The position numbers and the translations under genes are program-made. Below, one piece after another: positions 23,121 through 33,096 of a DNA stretch of 64,000 nt. Within the stretch, counting starts at the first letter, position 1, and the number at the start of each line of letters is the position of its first letter. Under the pieces are notes generated by a model, which searched no databases, had not been told where the DNA came from, and saw only the letters and a program-made list of their open reading frames with translations. The stretch is from an uncultured Synechococcaceae cyanobacterium (lineage in GTDB: Bacteria > Cyanobacteriota > Cyanobacteriia > PCC-6307 > Cyanobiaceae), in contig CACAVZ010000002.1 in NCBI GenBank assembly GCA_902536065.1, positions 62,001 through 126,000 on the forward strand, read 5' to 3'.

Positions 23121-24290
23121 TTATAGGTAATCTTTTCTAAAAGGTTTAATCTGCACTCCTCTGTAAAAATGCTTTAAAATTTTTTCAAATTTTAATCCTT
23201 TTGAAGCCATATGCCTTGCACCCCATTGACTCATCCCTACGCCATGGCCAGATCCCTTTCCAAAAACTATTAAACCTTTTTTTGTGGGGAATTTTTTATT
23301 TTTTTCTTCAAAAAATTCAAATCTAAAGAAAGTGCTTCTGAGCCCTAATTTTTTTCTTAAATCAACCCCAGATATTTGATCAGAACCATAATCACCTTCA
23401 ACACTTACATTTTTTACCCTCCCTGTATCAGTAATATTTAAAATCTCAATATTTTTTATTCCTCCAACTTTAGGGAACAAATTTGATAATTCCTTATTTG
23501 AAAATTTTTTTTGCCATCTTAATTTTGGATTTTTCTTATCAAAATCTTTCACACTAGTTAGATATGGATACTTATTCTTCCAAACATCTTGGCTATTTTC
23601 TGTAATACCTCCAGAACTACTATGAAATAAAGCATTAATCAACTTATTTTTATACGTCAAAACTAAAGATCTTGTACTTCTAACGGCTCTCCTAGTTTTA
23701 TAAGTTCTCGATTCCAAACCATTATAGACTTGATTTCTATTAGTGGAATCAATATCAAATAAATCATTACCCTCTTGCTTTAAGGCATAAGTTCTAGAGG
23801 CAATTGCTTGCGCTTTTAATGCTTCAATAGGCCATTTTGTTGGCATCTCTGCACCCACAACACTACTAAGGTATTTTTCAATCCCTAAAACATTCACTAC
23901 CAATATTTCGGTATCAAGCACAAAGAGATTAAGCTTACCTTGGAATCTCTTCTGGCCTACCCATATACCTCTGCCATCAGAAGATCTAACTTGAAATTTT
24001 TGGTTATTTTTCAAGTCATATATTTTTTGTTTATCCCTATCAAAATACAGAATTTTTCTATTTTCCTCATTTTTCAAAGTTAAACCTTTTATCTTTTTAT
24101 TTGAAAAAATTTTTCCATCTATTGTTAAGGGAATTAATTTATCTGATCTAATCCTTATATTATTGTTTTTGGCTATCAAAACCCTTATTATTGGCTCTCG
24201 AGATGCAAAAACATTTTCATTCTGAAAAGCACAAAATAAAAAAGCAATCAAACACGCTTTATGAAAGATTTTATTTAATTTAAGTATCAC
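23121..24290 (-). CDS. SpoIID/LytB domain protein
   Basis: EMPTKWPIEALKAQAIASRTYAL; GKGSGHGVGMSQWGARHMA. Confidence 0.88.
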   Translation of the reverse strand: MILKLNKIFHKACLIAFLFCAFQNENVFASREPIIRVLIAKNNNIRIRSDKLIPLTIDGKIFSNKKIKGLTLKNEENRKILYFDRDKQKIYDLKNNQKFQVRSSDGRGIWVGQKRFQGKLNLFVLDTEILVVNVLGIEKYLSSVVGAEMPTKWPIEALKAQAIASRTYALKQEGNDLFDIDSTNRNQVYNGLESRTYKTRRAVRSTRSLVLTYKNKLINALFHSSSGGITENSQDVWKNKYPYLTSVKDFDKKNPKLRWQKKFSNKELSNLFPKVGGIKNIEILNITDTGRVKNVSVEGDYGSDQISGVDLRKKLGLRSTFFRFEFFEEKNKKFPTKKGLIVFGKGSGHGVGMSQWGARHMASKGLKFEKILKHFYRGVQIKPFRKDYL

Positions 24291-24378
24291 TTTGTTTTAA
24301 AAACAAATTCTTAATTTGCCTAATTTTGACTAAAAGTATAGATTTAATCCAGATATCAAAATAAAAATATTATTATAA

Positions 24379-25317
24379 GTGAATATAACCTTCTTAGGAA
24401 CAAGTTCTGGAGTCCCTTCTTTAACAAGAAATGTTTCTTCCATAGCACTTAAATTATCACAGTCATCAGAAGTTTGGCTTTTTGATTGTGGAGAGGGAAC
24501 ACAACATCAAATAATGAAGAGTAATATTAAATCTTCGCAAATCAAGAAGATATTTATCACTCATATGCATGGAGATCATATTTATGGTTTACCTGGCCTT
24601 CTAGCTTCCTTAGGTTTATCTGGTAATAGTAATGGTATTGAAATTTACGGTCCTTCAGGATTACGAAATTTTATAAATTCTGCCCTCAGTAGTAGTTTTT
24701 GCAAATTGTCGTTTCCATTGCATTTTGTAGAAGTTGAAAATTTTGCATCGGAAAATAAAAGTTTATTTGAAAACAACAAAATAAAAGTAAATTGCGCATG
24801 CCTAAAACATAAAATACCTGCTTATGGTTATCGAGTGAGCGAAAAAGACAAGCCTGGTATATTTGATATCAAAAAGGCAGAGTCGATGAAAATAGCTCCA
24901 GGACCAATTTATTCAGAACTACAACTAGGTAAAAAAGTCTTGTTAGAAGATGGGCGGATTGTTAATGGAGAAGAGTTCTGCGGACCTCCTAAGAAGGGTG
25001 AGAGTTTTGTGTATTGCACTGATACTGTCTTTAGCGAATCAGCAGTGTCATTATCGAAAAATGCCGATTTGCTAGTCCATGAATCGACATTTTCAGAGGA
25101 AGATGAGAGCATGGCCTACGAAAAATTACATTCAACAACAATCATGGCTGCTAAAACAGCATTATTATCTAATACAAAAAAATTAATTATTACCCATCTA
25201 AGCCCAAGATACAATAATAAAAATGCAATTACGCCAAGCGATTTGCTTAAAGAGGCGCAAAAAGTTTTTCCAAATACTCAACTTGCAAAAGATTTTCTGA
25301 CTGCAGAAATTAAATAA
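24379..25317 (+). CDS. rnz: ribonuclease Z
   Basis: FITHMHGDHIYGLPGLLASLGL metal-binding motif. Confidence 0.93.
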   Translation: MNITFLGTSSGVPSLTRNVSSIALKLSQSSEVWLFDCGEGTQHQIMKSNIKSSQIKKIFITHMHGDHIYGLPGLLASLGLSGNSNGIEIYGPSGLRNFINSALSSSFCKLSFPLHFVEVENFASENKSLFENNKIKVNCACLKHKIPAYGYRVSEKDKPGIFDIKKAESMKIAPGPIYSELQLGKKVLLEDGRIVNGEEFCGPPKKGESFVYCTDTVFSESAVSLSKNADLLVHESTFSEEDESMAYEKLHSTTIMAAKTALLSNTKKLIITHLSPRYNNKNAITPSDLLKEAQKVFPNTQLAKDFLTAEIK

Positions 25318-25349
25318 ACTGCAACAGTTCGTGAGAAGAAGGGTTGTAA

Positions 25350-25952
25350 ATGACCAACCCATGGAATAATAGTCATAGGTTTTCTATATTGATGTTGATC
25401 GAAATGGTTTCTATTTTTTCATCACTACATAAGTCTTGTAAAAGACTATTTATTTTTCTTCCTTTAATTATTGGTTTGCTTCTTAATCCAATTTCTGCTC
25501 ATGCACTTTATCCAAGTGATCCTTCATCAGTTGACGTACTAAAAGATGATCTTCATGGTGCTGACCTTCATAATACTGAATATGTTAAATATGATTTATC
25601 TAATCAAGATTTAGGAGAAGCCAACCTACAAGGCGCCTACATGAGCGTAACAACTGCAAAAAACTCTAGCTTTAAAGGAGCAAATATGAAGGACCTTATT
25701 GCATATGCTACACGCTTTGATAATGCTGATTTTACAGATGCGAATCTTACTAATGGTGAGTTAATGAAAAGTGTTTTTGATGGAGCAATTATTAATGGAG
25801 CAGACTTTACTGATGCAAATCTTGATCTTTCTCAGAGAAAATCATTATGTGAAAGAGCTAGTGGCACAAACTCACAAACTGGAGTTGATACAATCGATAG
25901 CCTCGAATGCAGCGGCTTAAAAGGTTACATGCCTCCAAAGCCTAAAGCATAA
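25350..25952 (+). CDS. pentapeptide-repeat lumenal-type protein
   Basis: Hydrophobic signal region ending ISAHALY; A(N/D)LXX repeats. Confidence 0.75.
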   Translation: MTNPWNNSHRFSILMLIEMVSIFSSLHKSCKRLFIFLPLIIGLLLNPISAHALYPSDPSSVDVLKDDLHGADLHNTEYVKYDLSNQDLGEANLQGAYMSVTTAKNSSFKGANMKDLIAYATRFDNADFTDANLTNGELMKSVFDGAIINGADFTDANLDLSQRKSLCERASGTNSQTGVDTIDSLECSGLKGYMPPKPKA

Positions 25953-25961
25953 TATTTAAAG

Positions 25962-26333
25962 CTAACAATTTATTTCAGAAGGAAAGGTATTACCAGGCTC
26001 TTTTGAGCCTGGTTTTTTGCTATACCACCATTCTTGTATATCAGAAGAAAATTTCTTTGAAAAAAGAGTTATAACCGTTTCAACAGGTTTTGATCCGGGT
26101 TCCAAAATCTGAACTGAGTAAGAGGGGCATTTTCTCGAGGCCATATCAGCAACAAATCTAGAACCTATTCTTCTCCAACTAGGCTCCTTACTTCTCCAAG
26201 CAAGCCTTGAACAGGGCCAAGGCAACTCATTCCTATCATAAAGTCTGCAACATGGTCCAATGACCTTATAACTATACTGTCCTCCATAACTTGATTGAAC
26301 ACTTCCGGTTTTGAAAAATTGAAAATTATTCAT
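25962..26333 (-). CDS. conserved hypothetical protein
   Basis: ORF with Cys/Trp-rich segments (GPCCRLYDRNELPWPCSRLAWRSKEPSW) between recognisable genes. Confidence 0.55.
   Translation of the reverse strand: MNNFQFFKTGSVQSSYGGQYSYKVIGPCCRLYDRNELPWPCSRLAWRSKEPSWRRIGSRFVADMASRKCPSYSVQILEPGSKPVETVITLFSKKFSSDIQEWWYSKKPGSKEPGNTFPSEINC
25993..26018 (+). terminator. intrinsic terminator after the pentapeptide gene
   Basis: CCAGGCTC-tttt-GAGCCTGG perfect 8-bp stem followed by TTTTTT. Confidence 0.85.
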
Positions 26334-26340
26334 TTACACA

Positions 26341-26366
26341 AAAAAGCCACCTTTATAGAGGGTGGC
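26341..26366 (-). terminator. intrinsic terminator downstream of ferredoxin
   Basis: On the minus strand GCCACC...GGTGGC stem followed by a T run. Confidence 0.75.
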
Positions 26367-26411
26367 AGAGAAACTGTGAATAATCAACTTTAAAAAGTTA
26401 ATTTTTTATAT

Positions 26412-26711
26412 TTAATACAAATCTTCCTCAGCATGAGTAGTAATTGTTACATCAGAGGTTGGGTAAGCTACACATGTAAGAACAAAACCAGCTTCTAGTT
26501 GATCATCATCTAAGAAACTTTGGTCAGATTGATCAACACTACCTGAAGTGACTTTTCCTGCACATGTTGAACATGCTCCAGCTCTGCATGAATAAGGAAG
26601 GTCGATACCTTGTTCTTCAGCAGCATCGAGGATGTATTGGTCATCAGGTACTTCAATAGTTGAATTGAGACCTTCACTTTCACTGATGAGTGTAACTTTG
26701 TAAGAAGCCAT
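26412..26711 (-). CDS. petF: [2Fe-2S] ferredoxin
   Basis: [16 protein letters not shown] and [13 protein letters not shown] motifs. Confidence 0.93.
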   Translation of the reverse strand: MASYKVTLISESEGLNSTIEVPDDQYILDAAEEQGIDLPYSCRAGACSTCAGKVTSGSVDQSDQSFLDDDQLEAGFVLTCVAYPTSDVTITTHAEEDLY

Positions 26712-26839
26712 TTAAATAAGAAATTGTTGGTAATTAATACCTATCAAATACATTTTTAACATCGATTTGGTCGATATGTGAGATTTTGAAGTAAAAAATG
26801 ACACAATAAAATGTATTGAAGAGTATCTATAAGAAAAAC

Positions 26840-27757
26840 TTATACTTGAGTTGGATCACTGGTTTTTTGAGCAGAAATGCATGCCCAATCTTTTCTAGTT
26901 GATACATCCATTAATTTCAAGTCATTCTGAATTATTATTTTTATAATTTCATCTTTTTGTAAATTCAGAATTCCACTGAAAATGACTTCCCCATTATTAC
27001 TCAAGCACTTATAAATATTTGGAATCATTTCTTTTATTACTTCAGCAAGAATATTACATAAAACAACATCAAATTGTTTGAGTTGATTTTTTAAAATTAC
27101 CTCATTAAAAGATCCCAAATATGTATTTAAGTTTTTTAAATTACCGAAATTTAATTGAAAATTAGAATTAGTTGAATTTATAGCTAAATAATCATTATCT
27201 ACTGCACAAACCTCTGTAGCACCGAGCAATCTTGCCGCAACACTCAAAATCCCGCTACCACTTCCAATATCTAAGACCTTTTTATTAGAAAATACAATAT
27301 TCTCCATTTTTTCCAGGCAAAGATAAGTCGAAGGGTGACTTCCTGTACCAAAGGCTGCTCCAGGATCTATTTTTATGATTTGTTTATCTTTAAATTTTTT
27401 ATTTGGATTTATCCAACAAGGCAATATTAAAAAATGATTTCCTACTAATTCAGGCGCCCAATATTTCTTCCAACTTGTCAACCAATCCTCCTCTTTAATT
27501 ATACTCCAGTCAAAAAATTGATTCTTAGGGTCATTAATGTTTAGAAGTTTGCTAATTATTTTTTCAAAGCCACTTCTAGAACTCTCGCCCCAATCATCAA
27601 TTGGAAGCCATATATTCACCTCTTTTATATTTTCATTTTTAATTAAATATTCAAATGAAAAACTAAATATTCCCAGCTCATTTAATTTCCAAATAATAAT
27701 ATCTTCTGAATCACTTTCTATCTGAAAAGTTAGTTTATACCAATCTTTAATTGACAT
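26840..27757 (-). CDS. prmA: ribosomal protein L11 methyltransferase
   Basis: [14 protein letters not shown] and [15 protein letters not shown]. Confidence 0.92.
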   Translation of the reverse strand: MSIKDWYKLTFQIESDSEDIIIWKLNELGIFSFSFEYLIKNENIKEVNIWLPIDDWGESSRSGFEKIISKLLNINDPKNQFFDWSIIKEEDWLTSWKKYWAPELVGNHFLILPCWINPNKKFKDKQIIKIDPGAAFGTGSHPSTYLCLEKMENIVFSNKKVLDIGSGSGILSVAARLLGATEVCAVDNDYLAINSTNSNFQLNFGNLKNLNTYLGSFNEVILKNQLKQFDVVLCNILAEVIKEMIPNIYKCLSNNGEVIFSGILNLQKDEIIKIIIQNDLKLMDVSTRKDWACISAQKTSDPTQV

Positions 27758-27776
27758 AAATATAGAATAAAAATTT

Positions 27777-29363
27777 TTATAAAGTAACTGGATTAGCGCT
27801 GGTAATTCCCTCTACTTCAATAATAGTTTCAAGTAACTTATTTGGTATTGGATCATCAATACTTAAAACCATAACAGCTTCACCTCTAACAATTTTTCGT
27901 CCAACTTGCATTGAAGCAATATTTACATTATTACTCCCCAATAAAGAGCCCAATTTACCAATAATACCAGGCATATCTCTATGTCTAGTAACCAACATAT
28001 ATCTGCTTGGTGATACGTTAACTGGGTATTGATCAATACTAATAATTCTTAATTCTCCATCAGCGAAAATGCTTCCTGCTACGCTATGGTCTCCATTATC
28101 CCCATAAGTAGTTAACTGAAGCGAACCGCTAGCAAATTCAGGTCTTGCCTCATCTTTACTTTCGACAACTGAAATACCTCTCGATTCAGCTTCTAGAGAA
28201 GCATTCACATAATTTATCCTATCTCCCAAAGCCTTACTTAGAAGGCCTTTTAAACTAGCTATTAGTAATGGCTGGGAAGGATGTTGAACAAATTCCCCTT
28301 GAAGCTTGACCTCTAGTTTTTGAATCTGTCCGCCTGAAAGCTGGCTTATAAGCAGACCCATTGTTTCAGCCAACTGCAAATGAGGTTTTAGACTATCCAT
28401 AATATCAGGGCTCAAACCTGGAATATTCACTGCAGTTCTTGCAGATAAACCGAGCAAGACATCTCTTATTTGTTCTGCAACATCAACAGCTACATTTTCT
28501 TGTGCTTCCCGAGTAGATGCTCCTAAGTGTGGGGTAAGGATTAGATTCTTGGCAACCTTCAAAAGTGGTGAATTAGATTCCAAAGGTTCTTTAGAAAAGA
28601 CATCTATTGCAGCACCTGCAATCAATGATTTATTTAAAGCTTCCGCTAATGCCTCCTCATCAATTAAGCCTCCTCGAGCACAATTAATTAATTTTGCGCT
28701 ACTTTTCATACTTTTAAGGATGTCTATATTTACTAAATTCTCTGTCTCTGGTGTGCGAGGCAAATGCAAAGTTACATAATCAGATTGTTTGAATAAATCC
28801 TCTAATTCAGATAGTTTAACTTGTATTTGTTGAGCTCTTTCAATTGAAACAAAGGGATCATATCCGTAAACTTCCATTCCTAATGCATTAGCAACTTTCG
28901 CTACATGAGCACCAATTTTCCCTAAACCCACTACACCTAATTTTTTCTTATAAAGCTCATTACCAACAAATTTCTTTCTTTCCCATTTACCTGACAAAGT
29001 ACTAATATTAGCAATTGGAATATGTCTAGATAAAGCCAACATCATAGCTATAGTGTGCTCAGCAGCAGCTATAGTGTTACCTCCCGGAGAATTAACAACA
29101 AGAACTCCTTTTTGCGTAGCAGCCTTAACATCTACATTATCAACGCCAACTCCTGCTCTTCCAATTATTCTGAGTTTATTTGAAGAGTTAATGATTTCTT
29201 CAGTCACTTGAGTCCCAGAGCGAATCATTAAAGCATCATAATCTTCAATAATAGAAGCTAAATCAGAGTTTGAGATTCCTATTTTCTGATCAACCTGAGC
29301 AACTTGTGAAAGAATATCGATTCCTGTTTGATCAATTGGATCTGTAATGAGAACTTTTGTCAT
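27777..29363 (-). CDS. serA: D-3-phosphoglycerate dehydrogenase
   Basis: 2-hydroxyacid dehydrogenase signature, NAD-binding GLGKIG, C-terminal ACT domain. Confidence 0.95.
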   Translation of the reverse strand: MTKVLITDPIDQTGIDILSQVAQVDQKIGISNSDLASIIEDYDALMIRSGTQVTEEIINSSNKLRIIGRAGVGVDNVDVKAATQKGVLVVNSPGGNTIAAAEHTIAMMLALSRHIPIANISTLSGKWERKKFVGNELYKKKLGVVGLGKIGAHVAKVANALGMEVYGYDPFVSIERAQQIQVKLSELEDLFKQSDYVTLHLPRTPETENLVNIDILKSMKSSAKLINCARGGLIDEEALAEALNKSLIAGAAIDVFSKEPLESNSPLLKVAKNLILTPHLGASTREAQENVAVDVAEQIRDVLLGLSARTAVNIPGLSPDIMDSLKPHLQLAETMGLLISQLSGGQIQKLEVKLQGEFVQHPSQPLLIASLKGLLSKALGDRINYVNASLEAESRGISVVESKDEARPEFASGSLQLTTYGDNGDHSVAGSIFADGELRIISIDQYPVNVSPSRYMLVTRHRDMPGIIGKLGSLLGSNNVNIASMQVGRKIVRGEAVMVLSIDDPIPNKLLETIIEVEGITSANPVTL

Positions 29364-29462
29364 TTAAGATTGGTTCTTTAATCTTTTACTTTAACTTAAT
29401 CTATAGTGTATGTATCTTATTTTATTAATTTGAATAACACACAAACATTTGAGGATTGAAAT

Positions 29463-30029
29463 TTGACTAAAAGTATTGTGATATTTGAAGACATTGATAA
29501 ATGTATCCAACTATTTGAAGTTTTAAAAGAAAAATCAGTAATGCTCTCTGAAGCTATTTTGATCCCACCAAAAAGTGAAAAAATAACATCAGATGAAACC
29601 GAATTACTAAATGCGAAAGCAAATATCTTATTCAAATCTCAAAATTTTGAAGATATAAGAATTTTAAATCCTAAACTTGATAGAAAGATTAGACAAAAAG
29701 AAATGAGTAGATGGCTAATGCCATTTGGTTTTATAGCTGGAATAGCTTTTTCTAATATGACAAATTTATCTACTTTCAGTTTTCTTGGTTTAAATAACAT
29801 CGGGCAATCATTAATTGGAGGCCTCTTAGGAATGGGTTCAGGTTTTTTAGGAAGCATTGTTTCTTCTGCAAGTATCAACATCAATAGGAATAAAGAGTTG
29901 AGATCAATTATTAATTTAAATAAAGAAGGTAAATGGCTTGTTCTGCTTGAAAATCAAATTGGAGCTGAATTACCATGGGCTTTGATAAAAAAATCAGAAG
30001 CAAAAGATATAATTTTTTTAGAAGGCTAA
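29463..30029 (+). CDS. conserved hypothetical membrane-associated protein
   Basis: Intact ORF with Gly-rich hydrophobic middle, adjacent to the next gene. Confidence 0.6.
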   Translation: MTKSIVIFEDIDKCIQLFEVLKEKSVMLSEAILIPPKSEKITSDETELLNAKANILFKSQNFEDIRILNPKLDRKIRQKEMSRWLMPFGFIAGIAFSNMTNLSTFSFLGLNNIGQSLIGGLLGMGSGFLGSIVSSASININRNKELRSIINLNKEGKWLVLLENQIGAELPWALIKKSEAKDIIFLEG

Positions 30030-30821
30030 ATGATTGACTTAAAAGAAATCTTAATAAATTCAAACTACAAAAAAGAAACTGAGGAATTAATAAATATTGC
30101 TAACTTAGCTTACAAACACTGGGAGACTTATTGGACTGGATTTAATTCAACTTATGTTTGCGAAGAGATTTTAAAAGATTTTAAAAATTTAAATGATTTC
30201 AAATTTTTTATTTATGGAGGATTCTCCTCCTCTCAAAGATCTAGGATAGCTTGCTTTAGAGGAGATAATATTCCTGAAGATTATGAGCTAAAAAGTAATT
30301 TTCCAGCTCAAGGAATAAAAATTAATGGAAATTTTTTATTTGATAATGCTACACAAGACGACTTTAGATCCCTCTTAATTGAAAATGGGGCCAATCAAAT
30401 AAAAGTTGGAGATATATGGACTATTGGTGATAGGGGAGCACAAGGGATAATTGATAATTTAGATCTTAAGCATTTAGATGAAAAGATTTTTTATTTGAGA
30501 GACGTAAAAGTAAAAATTAATTTAGTAGGTATAGATGAATTACAAATACCTTCTGAAAGAGCAAAAAAACTTGTCAATACAGTTGAAGCTTCAACAAGAT
30601 TAGATGCTATAGCTTCAGCAGGTTTTAGGATATCACGAACCAAAATCATTGAAAGGATAGAAAATGGTATGCTCAGATTAAATGGTAGCAAAGTAAATAA
30701 GCCAACCATTAATCTAAAAATTGGCGATAAACTAGAACTTGAAAATAAAGGATTTATCGAAATTCTTAATTTAGAAATAACCAAAAGAGAAAGATGGAAA
30801 GTTAAATTACTTAGAAAATGA
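30030..30821 (+). CDS. photosystem II S4-domain protein (YlmH-like)
   Basis: S4-like C-terminus STRLDAIASAGFRISRTKIIERIENGMLRLNGSKV. Confidence 0.82.
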   Translation: MIDLKEILINSNYKKETEELINIANLAYKHWETYWTGFNSTYVCEEILKDFKNLNDFKFFIYGGFSSSQRSRIACFRGDNIPEDYELKSNFPAQGIKINGNFLFDNATQDDFRSLLIENGANQIKVGDIWTIGDRGAQGIIDNLDLKHLDEKIFYLRDVKVKINLVGIDELQIPSERAKKLVNTVEASTRLDAIASAGFRISRTKIIERIENGMLRLNGSKVNKPTINLKIGDKLELENKGFIEILNLEITKRERWKVKLLRK

Positions 30822-30869
30822 AACGCAACCTGCTATTTTCTTATAAGGGGGTTAAAAATTCCTCAATTT

Positions 30870-30941
30870 GGGCGATTAGCTCAGTGGTAGAGCACTACCT
30901 CGACACGGTAGTGGCCACTGGTTCGAATCCAGTATCGCCCA
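30870..30941 (+). tRNA. tRNA-Val (GAC)
   Basis: Full cloverleaf: GGGCGAT/ATCGCCC acceptor, anticodon stem CTACC-TCGACAC-GGTAG (GAC), GGTTCGAATCC T-loop. Confidence 0.96.
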
Positions 30942-31007
30942 TTTAAAATTTGACCACCCAAGTTATATCCACAGAAAATAATTTCATTTTTTAGATTATT
31001 AAAAAAA

Positions 31008-31625
31008 ATGAAACTTAATCAAATAATTAATCTACATAAGGGGCTCACTGCATTTGTGGTAATAGGTCTTATGATTGTTTTTGATAATTTTACAATCGCT
31101 CCTTACGTATATTTAGCTTTGCATGGTACTTATGGATTACTTTGGCTTCTAAAAGAAAAGATATTCCCAGATCCTTATTTTAAAGAAAAAATCAATTTTT
31201 TCACTTCAGTTACTGGTTTTATTTTCCTTGGAAGTTACTGGATAGCCCCCTACATTCTTATCTCATCTCAGAAATCTGTTCCAAATATCGTAATAGCTGC
31301 ATCTGTATCTATTAATATAATTGGTGTGTTTTTACACTTTGCTAGTGATGCTCAAAAATATTTTTCTCTTAAACTAAAAAAAGATCTAATTAAAGAGGGA
31401 TTTTTCAAAAATATAAGGAATACAAATTATCTGGGAGAAATACTAATTTATCTATCATTTGCCTTACTTTCAATGAGTTTCATTCCCTTAGTAATTCTTG
31501 CAATATTTTTCTCTATAGTTTTTCTACCAAGAATGATAAAAAAAGATAAATCGTTATCAAAATATGATTCATTTGAAGAATACAAAAAGAAAAGTGGTCT
31601 TATATTGCCTAAATTAAATGCCTGA
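31008..31625 (+). CDS. membrane methyltransferase/steroid-reductase-like (DUF1295/ICMT-type) protein
   Basis: Multi-TM ORF with NIRNTNYLGEILIYLSFALLS near the C-terminus, typical of this fold. Confidence 0.6.
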   Translation: MKLNQIINLHKGLTAFVVIGLMIVFDNFTIAPYVYLALHGTYGLLWLLKEKIFPDPYFKEKINFFTSVTGFIFLGSYWIAPYILISSQKSVPNIVIAASVSINIIGVFLHFASDAQKYFSLKLKKDLIKEGFFKNIRNTNYLGEILIYLSFALLSMSFIPLVILAIFFSIVFLPRMIKKDKSLSKYDSFEEYKKKSGLILPKLNA

Positions 31626-32169
31626 TAACAACTTACCAAGTTGGAGGCAAGATTTAAAATCTTCTAGAAAAAAAGAAGGCAAATCACCCTCTAGTAGATG
31701 GATACAGCTTGCAACAGTCAGCAAAGAAAATGAGCCAAGATTAAGAACCGTTGTTTTCAGAGGGTGGAATAAAGATAGTTCAATGATTATTTTTACAGAT
31801 AGAAGAAGTGAAAAAATTGGGCATTTAAAATCTAACCCAAATGCAGAAATATTATGGTTCTTTTTGAAAACTAAATCACAATATAGATTCAAAGGGAAAA
31901 TACGTGAATTAAGTGATAACAAAAATTATTGGGATTTATTATCAGAAAAATCAAAAACTTCTTGGTTTTGGGGATCTCCTGGAGAGGCAATAAACCCAAA
32001 AATCCAATCTAATCATGGAGTATTATCCAATGCACCCAAATCAGAAAATTTTGTTGTTCTAAATTTTGAAATCGATTCAGTAGATCTTCTTAAATTAGAA
32101 CGGCCTGTTCATAAAAGATATCTTTGGGAAAGGATCAAGAAATGGGAAAAAATTGAAATTAATCCTTAA
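31618..32169 (+). CDS. pyridoxamine 5'-phosphate oxidase family protein
   Basis: LATVSKENEPRLRTVVFRGW; SEKIGHLKSNPNAEILWFF flavin-binding pattern. Confidence 0.8.
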   Translation: MPDNNLPSWRQDLKSSRKKEGKSPSSRWIQLATVSKENEPRLRTVVFRGWNKDSSMIIFTDRRSEKIGHLKSNPNAEILWFFLKTKSQYRFKGKIRELSDNKNYWDLLSEKSKTSWFWGSPGEAINPKIQSNHGVLSNAPKSENFVVLNFEIDSVDLLKLERPVHKRYLWERIKKWEKIEINP

Positions 32170-32243
32170 ATATTTCTAAATTGTATATTTAGGTTGAAAA
32201 ACATATGGTGATCAGTCAGTTTTAAAAAAGAAGTATTATTTAT

Positions 32244-32417
32244 ATGAATTTCTCAGGAATTCCAGAAAACCCTTTTATTTTTTTATCATGGGTGACTGCT
32301 ATAGGACTGTTTATAAGTCTTTCTGAAGCAACAATTAAAATAAAACTTGAGAAGAGAAACAGTCATCGAAAAAGGTTAGAACTAATAAATAGTCTCTATC
32401 CTAAAAAATTAGCTTGA
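32244..32417 (+). CDS. small membrane protein (57 aa), absent from the ORF track
   Basis: ATG ORF: MNFSGIPENPFIFLSWVTAIGLFISLSEATIKIKLEKRNSHRKRLELINSLYPKKLA; convergent overlap with DoxX gene. Confidence 0.5.
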   Translation: MNFSGIPENPFIFLSWVTAIGLFISLSEATIKIKLEKRNSHRKRLELINSLYPKKLA

Positions 32418-32960
32418 AGTATCTGATAATATATTGGCTTGCAGAAATTGAAATAAACCACCTTTACTTGATTCTTCTTTAATTTCAACTTGCTTAGAAG
32501 GTTTACCTTTTGTTGAAGGTACAATTTCCTCTTCATCTTCTGATTTTAAAATTCTAATAATGACTTCATCTAAAGAAAAATTACCAGGCCCTGTTAATGC
32601 AATTGAAGTTGCTGAGGCGAAATACAAAAGTAATAGCTCAAGTAAGAAAATATTAAAACCTGAAGTGACAAGCGCATGATATATAGCTACGGAAATTGTA
32701 CCAACAATTGCCAAAGCTCCGAATCTTGTAGCTAAGCCAATTATTAGTAACCAACTACCACCTATTTCTGAGAATGCCGCTATGTATGATAAAAATATTG
32801 GGAATGGAAGATGTAATGGTCTGACAAAAGCATCAGCAAAATTTTCTATATTTGCTAATTTTTCATAACCGTGATGAATAAGAACAGTTCCAGTTATGAC
32901 TCTAAGAATTAATAAAGCAGTATCTTTGCTAAACGACTTGGTAAGAATTGTTGAAAGCAC
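32409..32960 (-). CDS. DoxX family protein
   Basis: RVITGTVLIHHGYEKLANIENFADAF. Confidence 0.82.
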   Translation of the reverse strand: MLSTILTKSFSKDTALLILRVITGTVLIHHGYEKLANIENFADAFVRPLHLPFPIFLSYIAAFSEIGGSWLLIIGLATRFGALAIVGTISVAIYHALVTSGFNIFLLELLLLYFASATSIALTGPGNFSLDEVIIRILKSEDEEEIVPSTKGKPSKQVEIKEESSKGGLFQFLQANILSDTSS

Positions 32961-33096
32961 AATAAAAAAATTATCCTTAAGTAAAAATAACTAGTCACAT
33001 TATCCATCGTGGATTAAAGCGCGAAAGTCGCACCTAAATAAGTATTTATACTTAGCGCTCTAATGAATTCTTTTTCTGATTAGGGATTCAATTAAA

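Noticed and set aside
30870-30941. tRNA-Val as an island integration site
   Set aside because: No direct repeat of the tRNA 3' end and no integrase noted nearby; flanking genes are conserved.
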